Shown here in pieces: positions 35,462 through 48,301 of a stretch of 64,000 bases of DNA (positions are counted from its first letter, which is position 1; each line of letters opens with the position of its first letter). The stretch comes from Ziziphus jujuba (Eukaryota > Streptophyta > Magnoliopsida > Rosales > Rhamnaceae): contig NC_083383.1 of assembly GCF_031755915.1 (NCBI RefSeq), forward strand, positions 25,460,501 through 25,524,500, given 5' to 3'. Below the pieces are notes generated by a model. It ran no database searches. It worked only from the letters and a program-made list of their open reading frames with translations, and was not told the DNA's origin. The position numbers and the translations under genes were made by a program.

Positions 35462-38400
35462 ATGAGTCGGCGGGACACACGTAGAACTCGGGAACGCTCG
35501 GCTGAGAGTTCCGGGAGTCGATCAAGCCTTAGAGATCTGGTCTCTCAGCTAACTAGAGCCTTAGGAGGTTCAAGCTCTAGTAACCGATCCGTGGATCAGG
35601 CTCGACGTTTAGGAGCCGTGGAGTTCGATGGAAGCCAAGGCCCAGCTGCAGCCTTGAAGTGGCTATCCAGCATGGAGAAAATCTTGGAAGAGGGGATGCA
35701 GTGCCCCGATGAGGATATGGTGAGGATTTCTGGGTTCATGTTAGAGGGAGACGCCCGGAAGTGGTGGCAAATGGAGAAGACCCGCAGAAGGCATACGTGG
35801 GACCAGTTCAAGATTGCCTTCTCTACTGAGTTCTGTCCTCCTGCCTACCGTGAGGCGAGAAGGAGAGAGTTCGAGGGACTGCGCCAGGGAAACATGACGG
35901 TGACAGAGTACGAGAGGAGGTTCCGGGAGCTGTCAGAGTTCTGCATGCACTTGATTCCCGACGATCACGCGAAGAAGGTGAGGTTCATAGACGGGTTGAA
36001 CGAGAGCATCGGCTACACCCTTTCTGGGTCAGTACACCCCACCTATCAGTCCGCCAGGGATGCAGCGCTCGAGCTAGAGAGACAGGCGGAGATACACAGA
36101 CCCTCGAGGCGCAGACCGTTCGAAGGTTCGTACAGCGGGGTACCTCGACAGGGGGCATCTAAGAAGAGTCATAGTTCAGGCTCAGACAGTGGTGGGTTCA
36201 GCCCTCGAGGCAGATTTCAGAGGAGAGGCGGCTATCGTATGCCCCAACCAGCGCGCCATTCCATCAGCGGCGGCACGAGCTCATATCAGCACTCTGGGTT
36301 TAGCCCCAAGCCATTCTGCAGACGTTGCAATAGAGCACACCATGGGATTTGCCAGTTTGAGGGTGTGTGCTTTCAGTGTGGACAGGCGGGACATATTAAG
36401 AGAAATTGCCCTTATGGAGAGGCGGGAGTGTTAGGGGTGAGCCCACCATCACATCAGGCCAGTGGATCGCGGGGTCAGAGTTCCCGAGGGAGTTATGCAG
36501 TAGGAGGTTCATCGGGATCAGTCCCACAGCCTGTTGGACCGAGCAGGGGTAGAGGACGGAGGCCCCAGCAGACAGGGCAGGGTCGAGTGTTTGCGATGAC
36601 CCAGCAGGAGGCCCTAGCTACACCGGACGTCGTGGCAGGTACGTTGAATATATTTGGTAATGATGCATTAGTACTTATAGACCCGGGAGCAACACATTCA
36701 TTTATCTCCAAGGAATTCGTCACTCGGGTCGGTATGACCCCTACTTCTTTAGAATGTCTAGTAGAGATAGCCACTCCTGCAGGAGAATCCTTGTGGCCTA
36801 GCCAGTTAATCAAGGAATGTTTCTTCTGCATCGAAGATCAAGTGATGGAGGCGGACTTGATCCTGTTGGATCTGTCCGGACTTGATGTAATTTTGGGCAT
36901 GGATTGGTTGGCAAGGAACCATGCATCTGTAGACTGTTTCAGCAAGGAAGTTACATTCAGGAGGCCAGGGTTGCCAGAAGTAGTATTCCGTGGAGGAGTT
37001 GGAAGGCCCTTACCGAGGTTGATATCTACCCTTACCGCCAAGAAGCTACTGAATAAAGGTTGCCAGGGGTATTTGGCTCATGTGATAGATACCCGAGTAA
37101 GTGGGGTCAGGTTGGAAGACATGCCCGTTGTGAGGGATTTCCCGGACGTGTTTCCTGAGGAGTTACCAGGATTGCCTCCGGAAAGGGAAGTTGACTTTCC
37201 CATTGAATTGATTCCAGGCACCGTGCCTATTTCTCTACCACCGTATCGGATGGCTCCAGCGGAGTTAAGGGAGCTAAAGGTCCAGTTGCAAGATTTGGTA
37301 GATAAGGGGTTTATTAGACCAAGTATATCGCCGTGGGGAGCCCCAGTTTTGTTTGTAAAGAAAAAGGATGGTAGTCTAAGGCTGTGTATAGACTACCGAC
37401 AACTTAATAAGGTCACCATTCCTAATCGCTATCCGTTGCCAAGGATAGATGATCTATTCGACCAACTCCAAGGTGCCAAGGTGTTCTCCAAGATCGACTT
37501 GAGGTCGGGATACCATCAGTTAAGGATCCGAGAGTCGGACATTCCTAAGACTGCCTTTAGGACGAGGTACGGACATTATGAATTCCTAGTGATGTCGTTC
37601 GGACTCACCAATGCCCCAGCAGCTTTCATGGACTTGATGAATAGGGTGTTTCGTCCGTACTTGGATCATTTTGTCATTGTATTTATCGATGACATTCTGA
37701 TCTATTCAAGGAGCCAAGAAGAGCACGTGAGGCATTTGAAGAGAGTGCTCCAAACTCTAAGACAGCATCAGCTATATGCTAAATTCGACAAGTGTGAATT
37801 CTGGTTGAATCAAGTGGGTTTTCTCGGACATATCGTGTCGGCAGAAGGTATCTATGTGGACCCTGATAAGGTAAAGGCAGTGTTGAGTTGGGAGCGCCCT
37901 ACCACTGTGAGGGAGGTACGAAGTTTTCTTGGATTAGCGGGTTACTACCGTCGTTTTATTGAAGGGTTTTCAAGGACTGCCGGGCCGCTTCATAGATTGA
38001 CCCGAAAGAATGTTGAATTTAGTTGGACGGACAGGTGTGAACAGAGTTTTCAGGAGTTGAAGCAAAAGTTGACATCCGCACCTGTTTTAACGTTACCTGA
38101 TGGGAATGAAGGTTTTGAAGTTTATTGTGATGCATCCCATCAAGGGTTGGGTTGCGTGCTAATGCAGAATCAAAGGGTGGTAGCGTATGCATCTCGGCAA
38201 TTGAAGCAGCACGAACAGAATTACCCTACGCACGACTTAGAATTGGCGGCGGTAGTCTTTGCTCTAAAGAAGTGGAGGCACTACTTGTATGGGGCCACGT
38301 GCCAAATCTATACCGACCACAAGAGCCTCAAGTATATTTTCACTCAGAAGGAGTTAAATATGAGGCAAAGGCGATGGATGGAGTTGTTAAAGGATTATGA

Positions 38401-40036
38401 CTGTGTGATTGACTATCACCCGGGTAAGGCGAATGTAGTGGCAGATGCTTTGAGTAGGAAGGCTACTGGATCCCTTGCTCACATCCAAGTCATCCAACTA
38501 CCTCTCATGGTGGAGTTGAAGAAGATGGGGGTGTTAATGCATATGCATCCTTCAGGAGTTCTCATGGCTAGCTTCCAGGTACGACCGGTGTTGGTGGATC
38601 GTATAGTAGAGACCCAAATGGAAGATCCTAAGTTGAGGACAATTAAGGGCAAGGTACAAGAAGGTCTTGATCCGGAATTTTCCATAAGGAGGGATGGAGC
38701 CCTCGTGTATAAAGGACGACTTTGCGTTCCGGATATCCCAGGACTCAAGAAGGAGATTTTGGAGGAGGCGCATAGCTCGATGTATGCGATGCATCCTGGG
38801 AGTACCAAGATGTATCGGACGCTTGTTAAGTATTATTGGTGGATTGGTATGAAGAGAGAAGTGGCAGACTTTGTATCAAAGTGTTTGATTTGTCAACAAG
38901 TGAAAGCAGAAAGACAGAAGCCTTCGGGACTACTCCAACCTTTACCGATTCCCGTGTGGAAGTGGGAAGAACTCAACATGGACTTCGTATTCAAGCTTCC
39001 TTCCACACCTAGAAGGTACGACGGCATTTGGGTAATCATTGATCGTCTCACCAAGTCGGCACACTTCCTACCGGTACGAGAACGTTTTTCGCCCGAGAAG
39101 TTAGCCCAGTTGTTCGTGCAACGCATTGTAAGTCTTCATGGAGTACCGTTAGCCATCGTCTCCGATCGAGATCCGCGCTTTACTTCACGACTATGGCGAA
39201 AGTTGGCTGATGCACTAGGAGCAAGACTTAACTACAGCACCGCTTTTCACCCACAATCTGATGGACAAGCAGAGCGCACAATCCAGACATTAGAAGACAT
39301 GCTAAGGTCTTGCATTATGCAATTTAGCGGTAGCTGGGATGAACAACTGCCACTGATAGAGTTTGTCTACAACAACAGTTATCAAGCGAGTACTGGAATG
39401 TCCCCGTATGAAGCTTTATATGGGAGGCAGTGTCGGACACCTTTGTGTTGGAGTGAGGTAGGAGAAGAGAGGTTCCTTGCAACAACTAATGCGGTCGGAT
39501 CTGAGTATTTAAGGATGACCTTGGACAAGGTGAAGATCATTAGGGATCGATTGAAGGTTGCCCAAGATAGACAGAAGAGTTACGCCGATGTGCGTAGAAA
39601 GGATTTGGAATTCGAGGTAGGAGATTGGGTATTCCTAAAACTATCTCCATGGAAAGGAGTAGTACGTTTTGGACGACGAGGTAAGTTGGGTCCTCGTTAT
39701 ATTGGGCCTTACGAGGTTACGGAGAGGATTGGCCCGGTGGCGTATAGGTTGGTGTTACCGGAAGAGCTAGCTCGAGTACACAACGTGTTTCATGTGTCGA
39801 TGCTACGGAAGTATATTGCAGACCCTTCGCACGTACTCGAGAGTCCGGATATAGAGATAAGGGAAGATCTTTCGTATGTGGAGCAGCCAGTACAGATTTT
39901 GGATCGCGAGGAACGCACGCTACGCAACAAGACTATTCCTCTAGTTAAGGTCTTATGGCGGAACCACTTGGTCGAGGAAGCAACGTGGGAACCCGAAGCA
40001 CAGATGCGTGAGCAGTACCCGTATCTGTTCCAGTGA
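35462..40036 (+). CDS. gag-pol: Gag-Pol polyprotein, Tekay-type chromovirus, intact
   Basis: This 1524-residue polyprotein should make virus-like particles, copy the element's RNA and integrate the DNA. It starts at ATG 35462, 130 bp after the primer-binding site. Gag covers about 50-210 ([11 protein letters not shown] at 92-102). A degenerate C/H motif at 286-297 precedes the zinc knuckle [14 protein letters not shown] (303-316). Protease has [10 protein letters not shown] with Asp407. Reverse transcriptase covers about 560-790 with Asp679 and FIDD (741-744). RNase H has Asp890, Glu927, Asp952 and Asp995. Integrase has a zinc finger (His1104, His1111, Cys1141, Cys1144) and D-D-E at Asp1174, Asp1235 and Glu1271, with the classic 60- and 35-residue gaps. 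A C-terminal chromodomain (about 1471-1523, ending [19 protein letters not shown]) probably guides integration to heterochromatin. No stop or frameshift was found, so it may be active. Confidence 0.97.
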   Translation: MSRRDTRRTRERSAESSGSRSSLRDLVSQLTRALGGSSSSNRSVDQARRLGAVEFDGSQGPAAALKWLSSMEKILEEGMQCPDEDMVRISGFMLEGDARKWWQMEKTRRRHTWDQFKIAFSTEFCPPAYREARRREFEGLRQGNMTVTEYERRFRELSEFCMHLIPDDHAKKVRFIDGLNESIGYTLSGSVHPTYQSARDAALELERQAEIHRPSRRRPFEGSYSGVPRQGASKKSHSSGSDSGGFSPRGRFQRRGGYRMPQPARHSISGGTSSYQHSGFSPKPFCRRCNRAHHGICQFEGVCFQCGQAGHIKRNCPYGEAGVLGVSPPSHQASGSRGQSSRGSYAVGGSSGSVPQPVGPSRGRGRRPQQTGQGRVFAMTQQEALATPDVVAGTLNIFGNDALVLIDPGATHSFISKEFVTRVGMTPTSLECLVEIATPAGESLWPSQLIKECFFCIEDQVMEADLILLDLSGLDVILGMDWLARNHASVDCFSKEVTFRRPGLPEVVFRGGVGRPLPRLISTLTAKKLLNKGCQGYLAHVIDTRVSGVRLEDMPVVRDFPDVFPEELPGLPPEREVDFPIELIPGTVPISLPPYRMAPAELRELKVQLQDLVDKGFIRPSISPWGAPVLFVKKKDGSLRLCIDYRQLNKVTIPNRYPLPRIDDLFDQLQGAKVFSKIDLRSGYHQLRIRESDIPKTAFRTRYGHYEFLVMSFGLTNAPAAFMDLMNRVFRPYLDHFVIVFIDDILIYSRSQEEHVRHLKRVLQTLRQHQLYAKFDKCEFWLNQVGFLGHIVSAEGIYVDPDKVKAVLSWERPTTVREVRSFLGLAGYYRRFIEGFSRTAGPLHRLTRKNVEFSWTDRCEQSFQELKQKLTSAPVLTLPDGNEGFEVYCDASHQGLGCVLMQNQRVVAYASRQLKQHEQNYPTHDLELAAVVFALKKWRHYLYGATCQIYTDHKSLKYIFTQKELNMRQRRWMELLKDYDCVIDYHPGKANVVADALSRKATGSLAHIQVIQLPLMVELKKMGVLMHMHPSGVLMASFQVRPVLVDRIVETQMEDPKLRTIKGKVQEGLDPEFSIRRDGALVYKGRLCVPDIPGLKKEILEEAHSSMYAMHPGSTKMYRTLVKYYWWIGMKREVADFVSKCLICQQVKAERQKPSGLLQPLPIPVWKWEELNMDFVFKLPSTPRRYDGIWVIIDRLTKSAHFLPVRERFSPEKLAQLFVQRIVSLHGVPLAIVSDRDPRFTSRLWRKLADALGARLNYSTAFHPQSDGQAERTIQTLEDMLRSCIMQFSGSWDEQLPLIEFVYNNSYQASTGMSPYEALYGRQCRTPLCWSEVGEERFLATTNAVGSEYLRMTLDKVKIIRDRLKVAQDRQKSYADVRRKDLEFEVGDWVFLKLSPWKGVVRFGRRGKLGPRYIGPYEVTERIGPVAYRLVLPEELARVHNVFHVSMLRKYIADPSHVLESPDIEIREDLSYVEQPVQILDREERTLRNKTIPLVKVLWRNHLVEEATWEPEAQMREQYPYLFQ

Positions 40037-40043
40037 CGTGCGG

Positions 40044-40063
40044 AAATTTCGAGGACGAAATTT
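40044..40063 (+). other. Pre-polypurine hairpin with AGGA loop
   Basis: AAATTTCG, loop AGGA, CGAAATTT: a perfect 8-bp stem in the short non-coding gap between the gag-pol stop and the polypurine tract. Copy in the fourth element at 50206-50225. Confidence 0.75.
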
Positions 40064-40067
40064 TTGT

Positions 40068-40079
40068 AAGGGGGGAAGG
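40068..40079 (+). other. Polypurine tract
   Basis: AAGGGGGGAAGG directly before LTR C. Confidence 0.9.
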
Positions 40080-40080
40080 C

Positions 40081-43000
40081 TGTAACACCCCGTCCCGAAT
40101 CGCACCGGAATCCGTGCACGTTGACCGAGGTTGACCGTTGACCGTTGACCGAAGGGGTCAAAGTTGACTTTTTGACTCGGTGGGAATTTTGAGATGACTA
40201 GGGCACCGTGGCGAAGTGCACGATGCCACGAGTTCGTAGACTGGTAGCACGTCGAAAACGGAGCTACGGTTTGAAAGTTATGGACGAAACAAGTTGCGGT
40301 CCAAACTGTCCAAGGGGTGCCGGAGTTGACTTTTTGTTTATGGGGAATTGAGCTTTGACTCATGCATGGTTGTGAAGTGCTCGTCGATACGAGTTCACAG
40401 ACTAGCGGCACGCTCAAAACGGACATCCGGTTAAAAAGTTATGGACGTTTGAAGTTTACCGGATACCGTATTATTTTAATATTTTTTTTGGGTCGGTGAA
40501 CAGTGAAATGCCACGTGTCAGTTTCTGATTGGTCCACGTGGCATGAACAGTGTCATGCAGGGGTTTTATTTGTTAAAACACTCGGGGAAGAGAGAGAAAG
40601 AGAGAGAAGAGAGAGAAAGAGAGAGAGGAGAGAGAAAGAGCCACCGCCGGCCACCGGATTTTGCCACTGTTCCGGCCGAGTTACTGTACACGCGCCGGAC
40701 AGAAAGCTTGCCCACCTCATTTCCGGCAAAACCTCCAAATTTCACGGCGAACGGCCGCCGGACGCGCCCGGATCGGACGTCCGAAGTTTGGCGGCGATTT
40801 TTCCCCTCCACCGCCGGCCACCGCGAATCGGCACTATTCCGGCCGATAAACAGTACACGCGCCTGACAGCCTTGATCCTCTCCTCAAGTCCGGCCTACCC
40901 ACCAAAAATCACGACCATCGGACCACCGACGCGCCGGGATCGGAGCGTTTTCCGGCGAGGGGTCAAAAATCTTCAAACGGTGATTTCTCCGCCGTCCGAC
41001 CTCCGTTTTGCTCACCGTCGGTCCCGTTGGATTGCTCTCCTCACGATCTACAAATCTGCAAAATTTCACAGCAAACGGCCACCGTCGGAAATTACTGTTC
41101 CGGCGACGGTTGCCGGTGACGTGGCGGCCCGCCGGAAATCACTGTTCCGGCGAGTACCCCGAAAATTTCGGCCAGCTCCAGTCCGCAGTGTTCGACCTCC
41201 TGAACCCAAATCCGACTTCCGTTTCCACCAATTCGCGACGGTTTGGGAGAATTGCAAAGCCGAAACCCGAAAAGCTTCCCGATAAAATTCCGACCCCGTC
41301 GGGTACGATCATCGGAAATTAAGACCGGATCTGTGATTAGCATCACTCGAGCTTCGATTCGGTATATAATTCGTAAATTTTAGTTATCGTTTGGTGTTCG
41401 CTCCTCGGGTACCCATTTGGGGATTACCCGAATAAAATATTAATATTTGTGGTTTTGGTACTGTGGATGTTTTAGGTGCACGTGCAAGTAGCGGAGTCGA
41501 TCCTGCGGAGGATCTTGATTGAGATACGTGCACAAGGTGAGTGACCCACCTTCAAATTAATTTTGGGGAATTTAATTGATGAATATATTATGTGTGAATT
41601 AAATATTTGGAATTTAATTTCTATGTGCCAAATATTTATTGGATTTATTGTAGAATTATTTATGAATTTATTGGATTTAAGAAAATGCGAATTCTACAAA
41701 TTTATGCCGTGTGGAATTATTTTATGGTTTTGAGGATTTTGAAATTGGTGTGGTTTTAATGGTAAATTGGGCACGATTTGATTTTCAAATATTTCAAGGA
41801 AAATATTTGGTTATGTTGGTGATTTCAATTTTTATGAAATATACCCATAAAATATTATGGGATTTGATTATGATATTTCGAGAAATTATTTATGCTTGGA
41901 AAAAATGTGGATATTTGAATTGATGGATTTGGGAGTTGGTGGATTTGAAAATCATGGGATTTATGGTATTAATTATAAGGAAATTGTGGAGAATTTCCCG
42001 GTTCAAGCGGATGGATTATGCCCGCTATGTTTATGAAAAATGTGAAATTTGTTTTATAATTTAAATTGTGGATTTTATGATTTTTAGATGCACCGTGCAC
42101 GTACTGGTGTTCTGATTATGTGATATGGTATATGTGATATGGATATTGTGCACACGGATATGATTAGCGCGCAGGTGGGTGTGAGTAGCGCGCAGGTGAT
42201 ATTATGAGGGTGTCCTGTGGATGCCATCGGAGAGGGTGGCCACCCCCCATTGGCCGGGACACCAGGTTAGCAGCGGCGCAGTGGGACGCCACGCGACCGT
42301 ATGCCGGTTTCTTTCTATAACCTCCTGTCTGGCGGTACCTTGGGACGCTGGGTACTGTTGGCGCCACTGGTATATAGTGGGTGCATCAAATGATTTTCAG
42401 AACTGTGTTTTAAAAATAAAATGTTTGGAAACTGTATTGGAATTAAAAATATAATATTACTGTTCTGGTATTTAATTGATGTCTTGGTTTTCGGGAAATA
42501 TGAATAAAGGGTTTTGTGAAAATGTTTTAAAAGGGGAACCTTTCCAACTGAGAGAATTGTAAGGGTTTTGAGAGACATTATTATTTCCAAATAATTATTA
42601 TTTATATACTTATTACCGTGGTATGATAGTGTAGAGTAGTAGGGTCGCTCACTGAGATGATTAGCATCTCACACTCTTAAATTCCGTTCCTCTAGGTACC
42701 AGGTTGTCGGTGTTCACTCGGAGCGGACTCGATCTTCCTCGCTGTATTTGTTCGTGCAGTACCTTGTTCTTCTTTTACTGCAGTTGTAATATTTCGTTCA
42801 CTTTTGCTGTATTCTGTATTTTGTAGTACTTCATAAAGCTCTGTATACTGTATGGGACACTTATGTATTTGTATTGCACTGGATTACTGTATTTTTATTT
42901 TGGAGTGCTGAAATTTGTGGAACCAGTTCGTCGTACTGTGGGAGGAATAAGGGAACAATTATAGAAGTGTGTTTTCAGTGCAGGAAATTTTGTGGTAAGT

Positions 43001-43112
43001 CCATCCCTTAGGGGAGGTTCTGCCGGATCTTCCACAGAAGGGTCCGGTAGGGTTTCCCTGGGATCAGGGCTTGTCTAGGGTTCCGGTGGGAAACTTTGGA
43101 CGGGTCCTGACA
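40081..43112 (+). repeat. 3' LTR C
   Basis: 3032 bp, almost identical to LTR B. Differences seen by eye: TTTCGAG to TTTTGAG near 40189, one T fewer near 40490, ACACC to ATGCC near 40509, CTTTCCC to CTTGCCC near 40709, and ATTCC to ATTTC near 41166. Followed by CTAGG. Confidence 0.95.
41476..41536 (+). other. 61-nt exon-like cassette, LTR C
   Basis: Identical to the 33681-33741 cassette, with the same flanking AG and GTGAGT. Confidence 0.65.
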
Positions 43113-43419
43113 CTAGGGGTGCCAAAAGTGTACATTCGACTTGATATGGGTCATCATCAATGTCTATGCATATCCATATGTGCCTCAAATTTTAAGGCTG
43201 TCTCTCATAGATCCTGATAGGTAGGATGATGAGATCCTAAAATACCTATTATGATATGCTCACTCAATCCATTCAAGAATATTTACTTCTTCGCTTTGTC
43301 ATCCAAAATCATAAAATCACCAAACTGTGACAGCTCCTTAAACTTCTTCTCATATTCAATCATAGACATGGAACCCTGAGTCAACTTTTCAAAAACTCCA
43401 ATATATTGGACTCCTTATA
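43113..43419 (-). pseudogene. Fourth piece of the old nested element (central gag)
   Basis: The minus strand reads SMIEYEKKFKELSQFGDFMI and DDKAKK near 43375-43290. This is the counterpart of [27 protein letters not shown] in the intact Gag. It begins with CTAGG and ends with TTATA, the duplications of two insertions. Confidence 0.8.
43415..43419 (+). other. Target-site duplication TTATA (left)
   Basis: TTATA here and at 53230-53234 flanks the fourth element. Confidence 0.93.
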
Positions 43420-46406
43420 TGTAACACCCCGTCCCGAATCGCACCGGAATCCGTGCACGTTGACCGAGGTTGACCGTTGACCGTTGACCGAAGGGGGTCA
43501 AAAGTTGACTTTTTGACTCGGTGAGAATTTCGAGATGACTAGGGCACCGTGGTGAAGTGCACGATGCCACGAGTTCGTAGACTGGTAGCACGTCGAAAAC
43601 GGAGCTACGGTTTGAAAGTTATGGACGAAACAAGTTGCGGTCCAAACTGTCCAAGGGGTGCCGGAGTTGACTTTTTGTTTATGGGGAATTGAGCTTTGAC
43701 TCATGCATGGTTGTGAAGTGCTCGTCGATACGAGTTCACAGACTAGCGGCACGCTCAAAACGGACATCCGGTTAAAAAGTTATGGACGTTTGAAGTTTAC
43801 CGGATACCGTATTATTTTAATATTTTTTTTGGGTCGGTGAACAGTGAAACGCCACGTGTCAGCTTCTGAGTGGTCCACGTGGCATGAACAGTGTCACACA
43901 GGGTTTTAATTTTGAAAAACTCTCGGGGAAGAGAGAGAAAGAGAGAGAAGAGAGAGAAAGAGAGAGAGGAGAGAGAAAGAGAGAAAGAGGACCCGCCGGC
44001 CGCCGGCCATTTTCACGTTTTTCCGGCCTAGTTACTGTACACGCGCCGGCCAGCCAGATTGCCCACCTCATTTCCGGCAAAACCTCCAAATTTCACGGCG
44101 AACGGCCGCCGGACGCGCCCGGATCGGACGTCCGAAGTTTGGCGGCGATTTTTCCCCTCCACCGCCGGCCACCGCGAATCGGCACTATTCCGGCCGATAA
44201 ACAGTACACGCGCCATACACCCAGCATCCTCTCCTCAAGTCCGGCCTACCCACCAAAAATCACGACCATCGGACCACCGACGCGCCGGGATCGGAGCGTT
44301 TTCCGGCGAGGGGTCGAAAATCTTCAAACGGTGATTTCTCCGCCGTCCGACCTCCGTTTTGCTCACCGTCGGTCCCGTTGGATTGCTCTCCTCACGATCT
44401 ACAAATCTGCAAAATTTCACAGCAAACGGCCACCGTCGGAAATTACTGTTCCGGCGACGGTTGCCGGTGACGTGGCGGCCCGCCGGAAAGTACTGTTCCG
44501 GCGAGTACCCCGAAAATTCCGGCCAGCTCCAGTCCGCAGTGTTCGACCTCCTGAACCCAAATCCGACTTCCGTTTCCACCAATTCGCGACGGTTTGGGAG
44601 AATTGCAAAGCCGAAACCCGAAAAACTTCCCGATAAAATTCCGACCCCGTCGGGTACGATCATCGGAAATTAAGACCGGATCTGTGATTAGCATCACTCG
44701 AGCTTTGATTCGGTATATAATTCGTAAATTTTAGTTATCGTTTGGTGTTCGCTCCCCGGGTACCCATTTGGGGATTACCCGAATAAAATATTAATATTTG
44801 TGGTTTTGGTACTGTGGATGTTTTAGGTGCACGTGCAAGTAGCGGAGTCGATCCTGCGGAGGATCTTGATTGAGATACGTGCACAAGGTGAGTGACCCAC
44901 CTTCAATTTAATTTTGGGAAATTTAATTGGTGAATATATTATGTGTGATTTAAATATTTGGAATTTAAATTCCTATGTGCCAAATATTTATTGGATTTAT
45001 TTTGGAATTATTTATGAATTTATTGGATTTAAGAAAATGCGAATTCTACAAATTTATGCCATGTGAAATTAATTTATGGTTTTGAGGATTTTGAAATTGG
45101 TGTGGTTTTAATATTAAATTGGGCACGATTTGAATTTCAAATATTTCAAGGAAAATATTTGGTTATGTTGGTGATTTCAATTTTTATAAAATATGCCCAT
45201 GGAATATTTTGAGATTTGATTATTATATTCGAGAATTATTTATGCTTGGAAAAAAAATGTGGATATTTGAATTGATGGATTTGGGAGTTGGTGGATTTGA
45301 AAATCATAGAATTTATGGTATGGATTATAAGGAAATTGTGGAGAATTTCCCGGTTCAAGCGGATGGATTATGCCCGCTATGCTTACGAAAAATATGAAAT
45401 TTGTTTTATGATTTAAATTATGGATTTTATGATTTTTAGATGCACCGTGCACGTACTGGTGTTCTGATTATGTGATATGGTATATGTGAGATGGTTAGTG
45501 TGCACACGGTTGTGATTAGCGCGCAGGTGGGTGTGAGTAGCGCGCGGTTGATATTATGAGGGTGTCCTGTGGATGCCATCGGAGAGGGCGGCCACCCCCC
45601 ATTGGCCGGGACACCAGGTTAGCAGCGGCGCAGTGGGACGCCACGCGACCGTATGCCGGTTTCTTTCTATAACCTCCTGTCTGGCGGTACCTTGGGACGC
45701 TGGGTACTGTTGGCGCCACTGGTATATAGTGGGTGCATCAAATGATTTTCAGAACTGTGTTTTAAAAATAAAATGTTTGGAAACTGAATTGGAATTAAAA
45801 ATATGATTGTTACCGCTTCTGGTATTTAATTGATGTCTTGGTTTTCGGGGAATATGGATAAAGGGTTTTGTGAAATTGTTTTAAAAGGGGAACCTTTCCA
45901 ACTGAGTGAATTGTAAGGGTTTTGAGAGAAAATATTATTTCCAAATAATTATTATTTATACTTATTACTGTGATAATATATGGTATAGTAGTAGGGTCGC
46001 TCACTGAGATGATTAGCATCTCACACTCTTAAATTCCGTTCCTCTAGGTACCAGGTTGTCGGTGTTCACTCGGAGCGGACTTGATCTTCCTCGCTGTTTT
46101 AGTTCGGCAGTACCCTGTTATTCTTTTATTGCAGTTGTAACATTTCTTTCACTCTTGTTGTATTTATTTTGTACTGGATTACTGTTTTTAATTTTTTTAA
46201 GTACTGCAATTTGTGGAACCAATTTGTAGTTTGTGGGAGGAATAAGGGGATATTTTTGAAGTGTGTTTTCAGTGCAGGTAAATTTGTGGTAAGTAAATCC
46301 CTTAGGGGAGGTGCTGCCGGATTTTCCGTTGGAAGGTTCGGTGGTATTTCCCTGGGATCAGGGCTGTCTAGGGTTCCGGGGAAGGAATTCTGGACGGGTC
46401 CTGACA
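43420..46406 (+). repeat. 5' LTR D
   Basis: 2987 bp, TGTAACACCCC to CCTGACA. It differs from LTR B/C in the upstream part (ACAGGGTTTTAATTTTGAAA) and in the end, which resembles LTR A. Likely TATA at about 44713-44719. Confidence 0.95.
44827..44887 (+). other. 61-nt exon-like cassette, LTR D
   Basis: Same sequence as in LTR B, with the same AG and GTGAGT borders. Confidence 0.65.
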
Positions 46407-46407
46407 G

Positions 46408-46420
46408 TTGGTATCAGAGC
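46408..46420 (+). other. Primer-binding site, initiator tRNA-Met
   Basis: TTGGTATCAGAGC starts two bases after LTR D. Confidence 0.92.
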
Positions 46421-48301
46421 ATAGGTTCTTGTAATCCTAAGGGACTGTGCATTGTTGTGTGTCCCATCCGTGTCTAATCTCTCGTTTTACCCGCGTGGAA
46501 GCGTTCTTTCTGTTTGTCTCGAAGTAAATTCGTTGCCCGAGTTTGAATAACTCTAATCTTCGAGGGTGTCAATTAGGATCATCTAGCCCAACGGGAAATT
46601 CCTATGGCCTAGTCGATGGTCGAGGATGCCTTTTCTTTTTGAAGGTCAAGCTTATCATCGTGAATGGTATCCGTTTCGTTCATGGAGAAGAATGATGATT
46701 GCCTAAGGATGTGTGTCGATCGATTTCAAGGCGTCAAAATATTTTCCCGATCGATTATCAAAATTTAAATGCTTTTCAAAGTGGTATTTGAAATTAAAGG
46801 TGTTTTATTCAAGTATTTTTGGTTTGTGCTCGTACATGTATCTGTATGTTATATTGTTGATATTATACTGCACCATATGGAGGCGGCGAACCAATGTGGT
46901 CCATGTAGAGCTAGCCCCATGATCATGTTGCCTACGAGCCCGGGGAATTGGACGGCCAATATAGGCAACCACCCTGGTTTGTATTGGTAGCAGAGTGTCG
47001 GCGACAGTTGGAATCATGGATTACGTAACATGTAGAAGGTGTCGTACGTACCTCCATTACAAGCGTGCATATTTTATTTTATGCTATGGATTTTAAGATA
47101 TGAATTTCAATGTGGAGTTTTAACAATTGCCTATGCAAGTTAGGTATATTTGAAAAATATATTTTATTATTTGTGTTATGTTATGGTTTTTCCAAAAGCG
47201 ACTTAAGGTTAAGTATCGCCAATTAAGAATCCAAAGCAGGGTATCGTTGAGTTCAAAAAGGAGATCCTAAAGGAAGCACGTGATTCAATGTATGCGATAC
47301 ACCCCAAGGGTACCAAGACGTATGGAATGCTCACTGGATGACATGGTGGTTTGGCACGATAAAGGAAGTTGCAAGATCCGAATAAAGGTACTTAGGTCAT
47401 CGATAAGTAAAAGTAGGGAGATGTAAATATGGATTTCGTGCTTAAACTATCATTCACAAAGAGAAGGTACGACAGCGTTTAGAGAATCAAGCAAGATCCG
47501 GATAGCGACTAAAGTTCTACTTGGTGGTTGATGAGGTTAATGAGATGAGGATGATTCCTTAGGCATGGTTGGATGTTTAAGCATGGTTATTTTCATTCTA
47601 GAAGCTAAGATCTTGATATCTTATTTCCTTGGAGATTTAAGGTTCGTATTGGTGGTGCTTTATCGATTCAAGGTGGTTGATATTGTTGGTGATAATTTAC
47701 AATGATAAGGAGTATGATTTTTGGGACGGAGTTAGAATTTAAGAAGTGTGGAATACTTTATTGGGTTAAGGATCTAGTGATTTGTTCATAGTATTGGTGG
47801 TGATGCTAGAATTAGGATTTAAATTTCTTATTGCTTGAGGTGTGGATTCATGGAATTTATTTGAAATAAGGGAAACTTAGGGTTTTCAAGAATGATATTT
47901 GGATGTTGAGAATTTTATTCATGACCTTGATGAATTTAGTTAAAAGAAAGATTGATGTTTGTCGAGGTTAAGACTATTGGTTAATCAATGAGGAGCAGGG
48001 GCTTTATAATTGTAAGTACTAGGAGGGTAATCGAAGATAAGTGAATTAATCTCAACCTTAACTTGGTGATACCAGTATTTGAGGAAATTAGACTTAAGTT
48101 CTAATCTAACCTTTTAAAGTGCTGATCGAGTCACGAGAGTTGGTTGTTGGTTTAAGGATGCATGCTTTAGAAGCACCTTATGGTTAGCGTTCGACTATGA
48201 CCAAGACTTGTAGATCGTGTTCTCGTGGACCAATTTGACTATCCTTAATTAGTGGACATGAGAAGGAAAGTTGCACAAGAGGGAAGTTAAAGTCACTATT
48301 A
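46421..48301 (+). pseudogene. Decayed, largely unassignable interior with an integrase-like relic
   Basis: Only 47230-47480 is recognisable. It reads FKKEILKEARDSMYAIHP, then after stops MDFVLKLSFTKRRYDS, a much-mutated integrase zinc finger and core start. Some of 47500-48300 may be degenerate reverse transcriptase. This stretch is far more decayed than its own LTRs, so it was already broken in the parent element. Confidence 0.6.

Larger units (their letters stand above)
32285..43112 (+). mobile_element. Complete, apparently autonomous Tekay-type Ty3/gypsy chromovirus
   Basis: The 10828-bp element has all expected parts. These are LTRs of 3033 and 3032 bp, an initiator-Met primer-binding site, one uninterrupted 1524-residue Gag-Pol with all catalytic motifs, a polypurine tract and CTAGG duplications. 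By eye the two LTRs differ at about five bases and one T-run length, so the insertion is very recent. The C-terminal chromodomain and long LTRs point to the Tekay (Del) lineage. It sits inside gag of an older related element in the opposite orientation. Confidence 0.96.

Noticed and set aside
36189..36434. Secondary plus- and minus-strand frames inside the gag-pol gene
   Set aside because: They overlap the 1524-codon frame, which has all expected motifs, and have no support of their own.
46805..47017. Short frames near 46713-47017 as host genes
   Set aside because: They lie inside the chimeric retroelement and show no motif or splice context.
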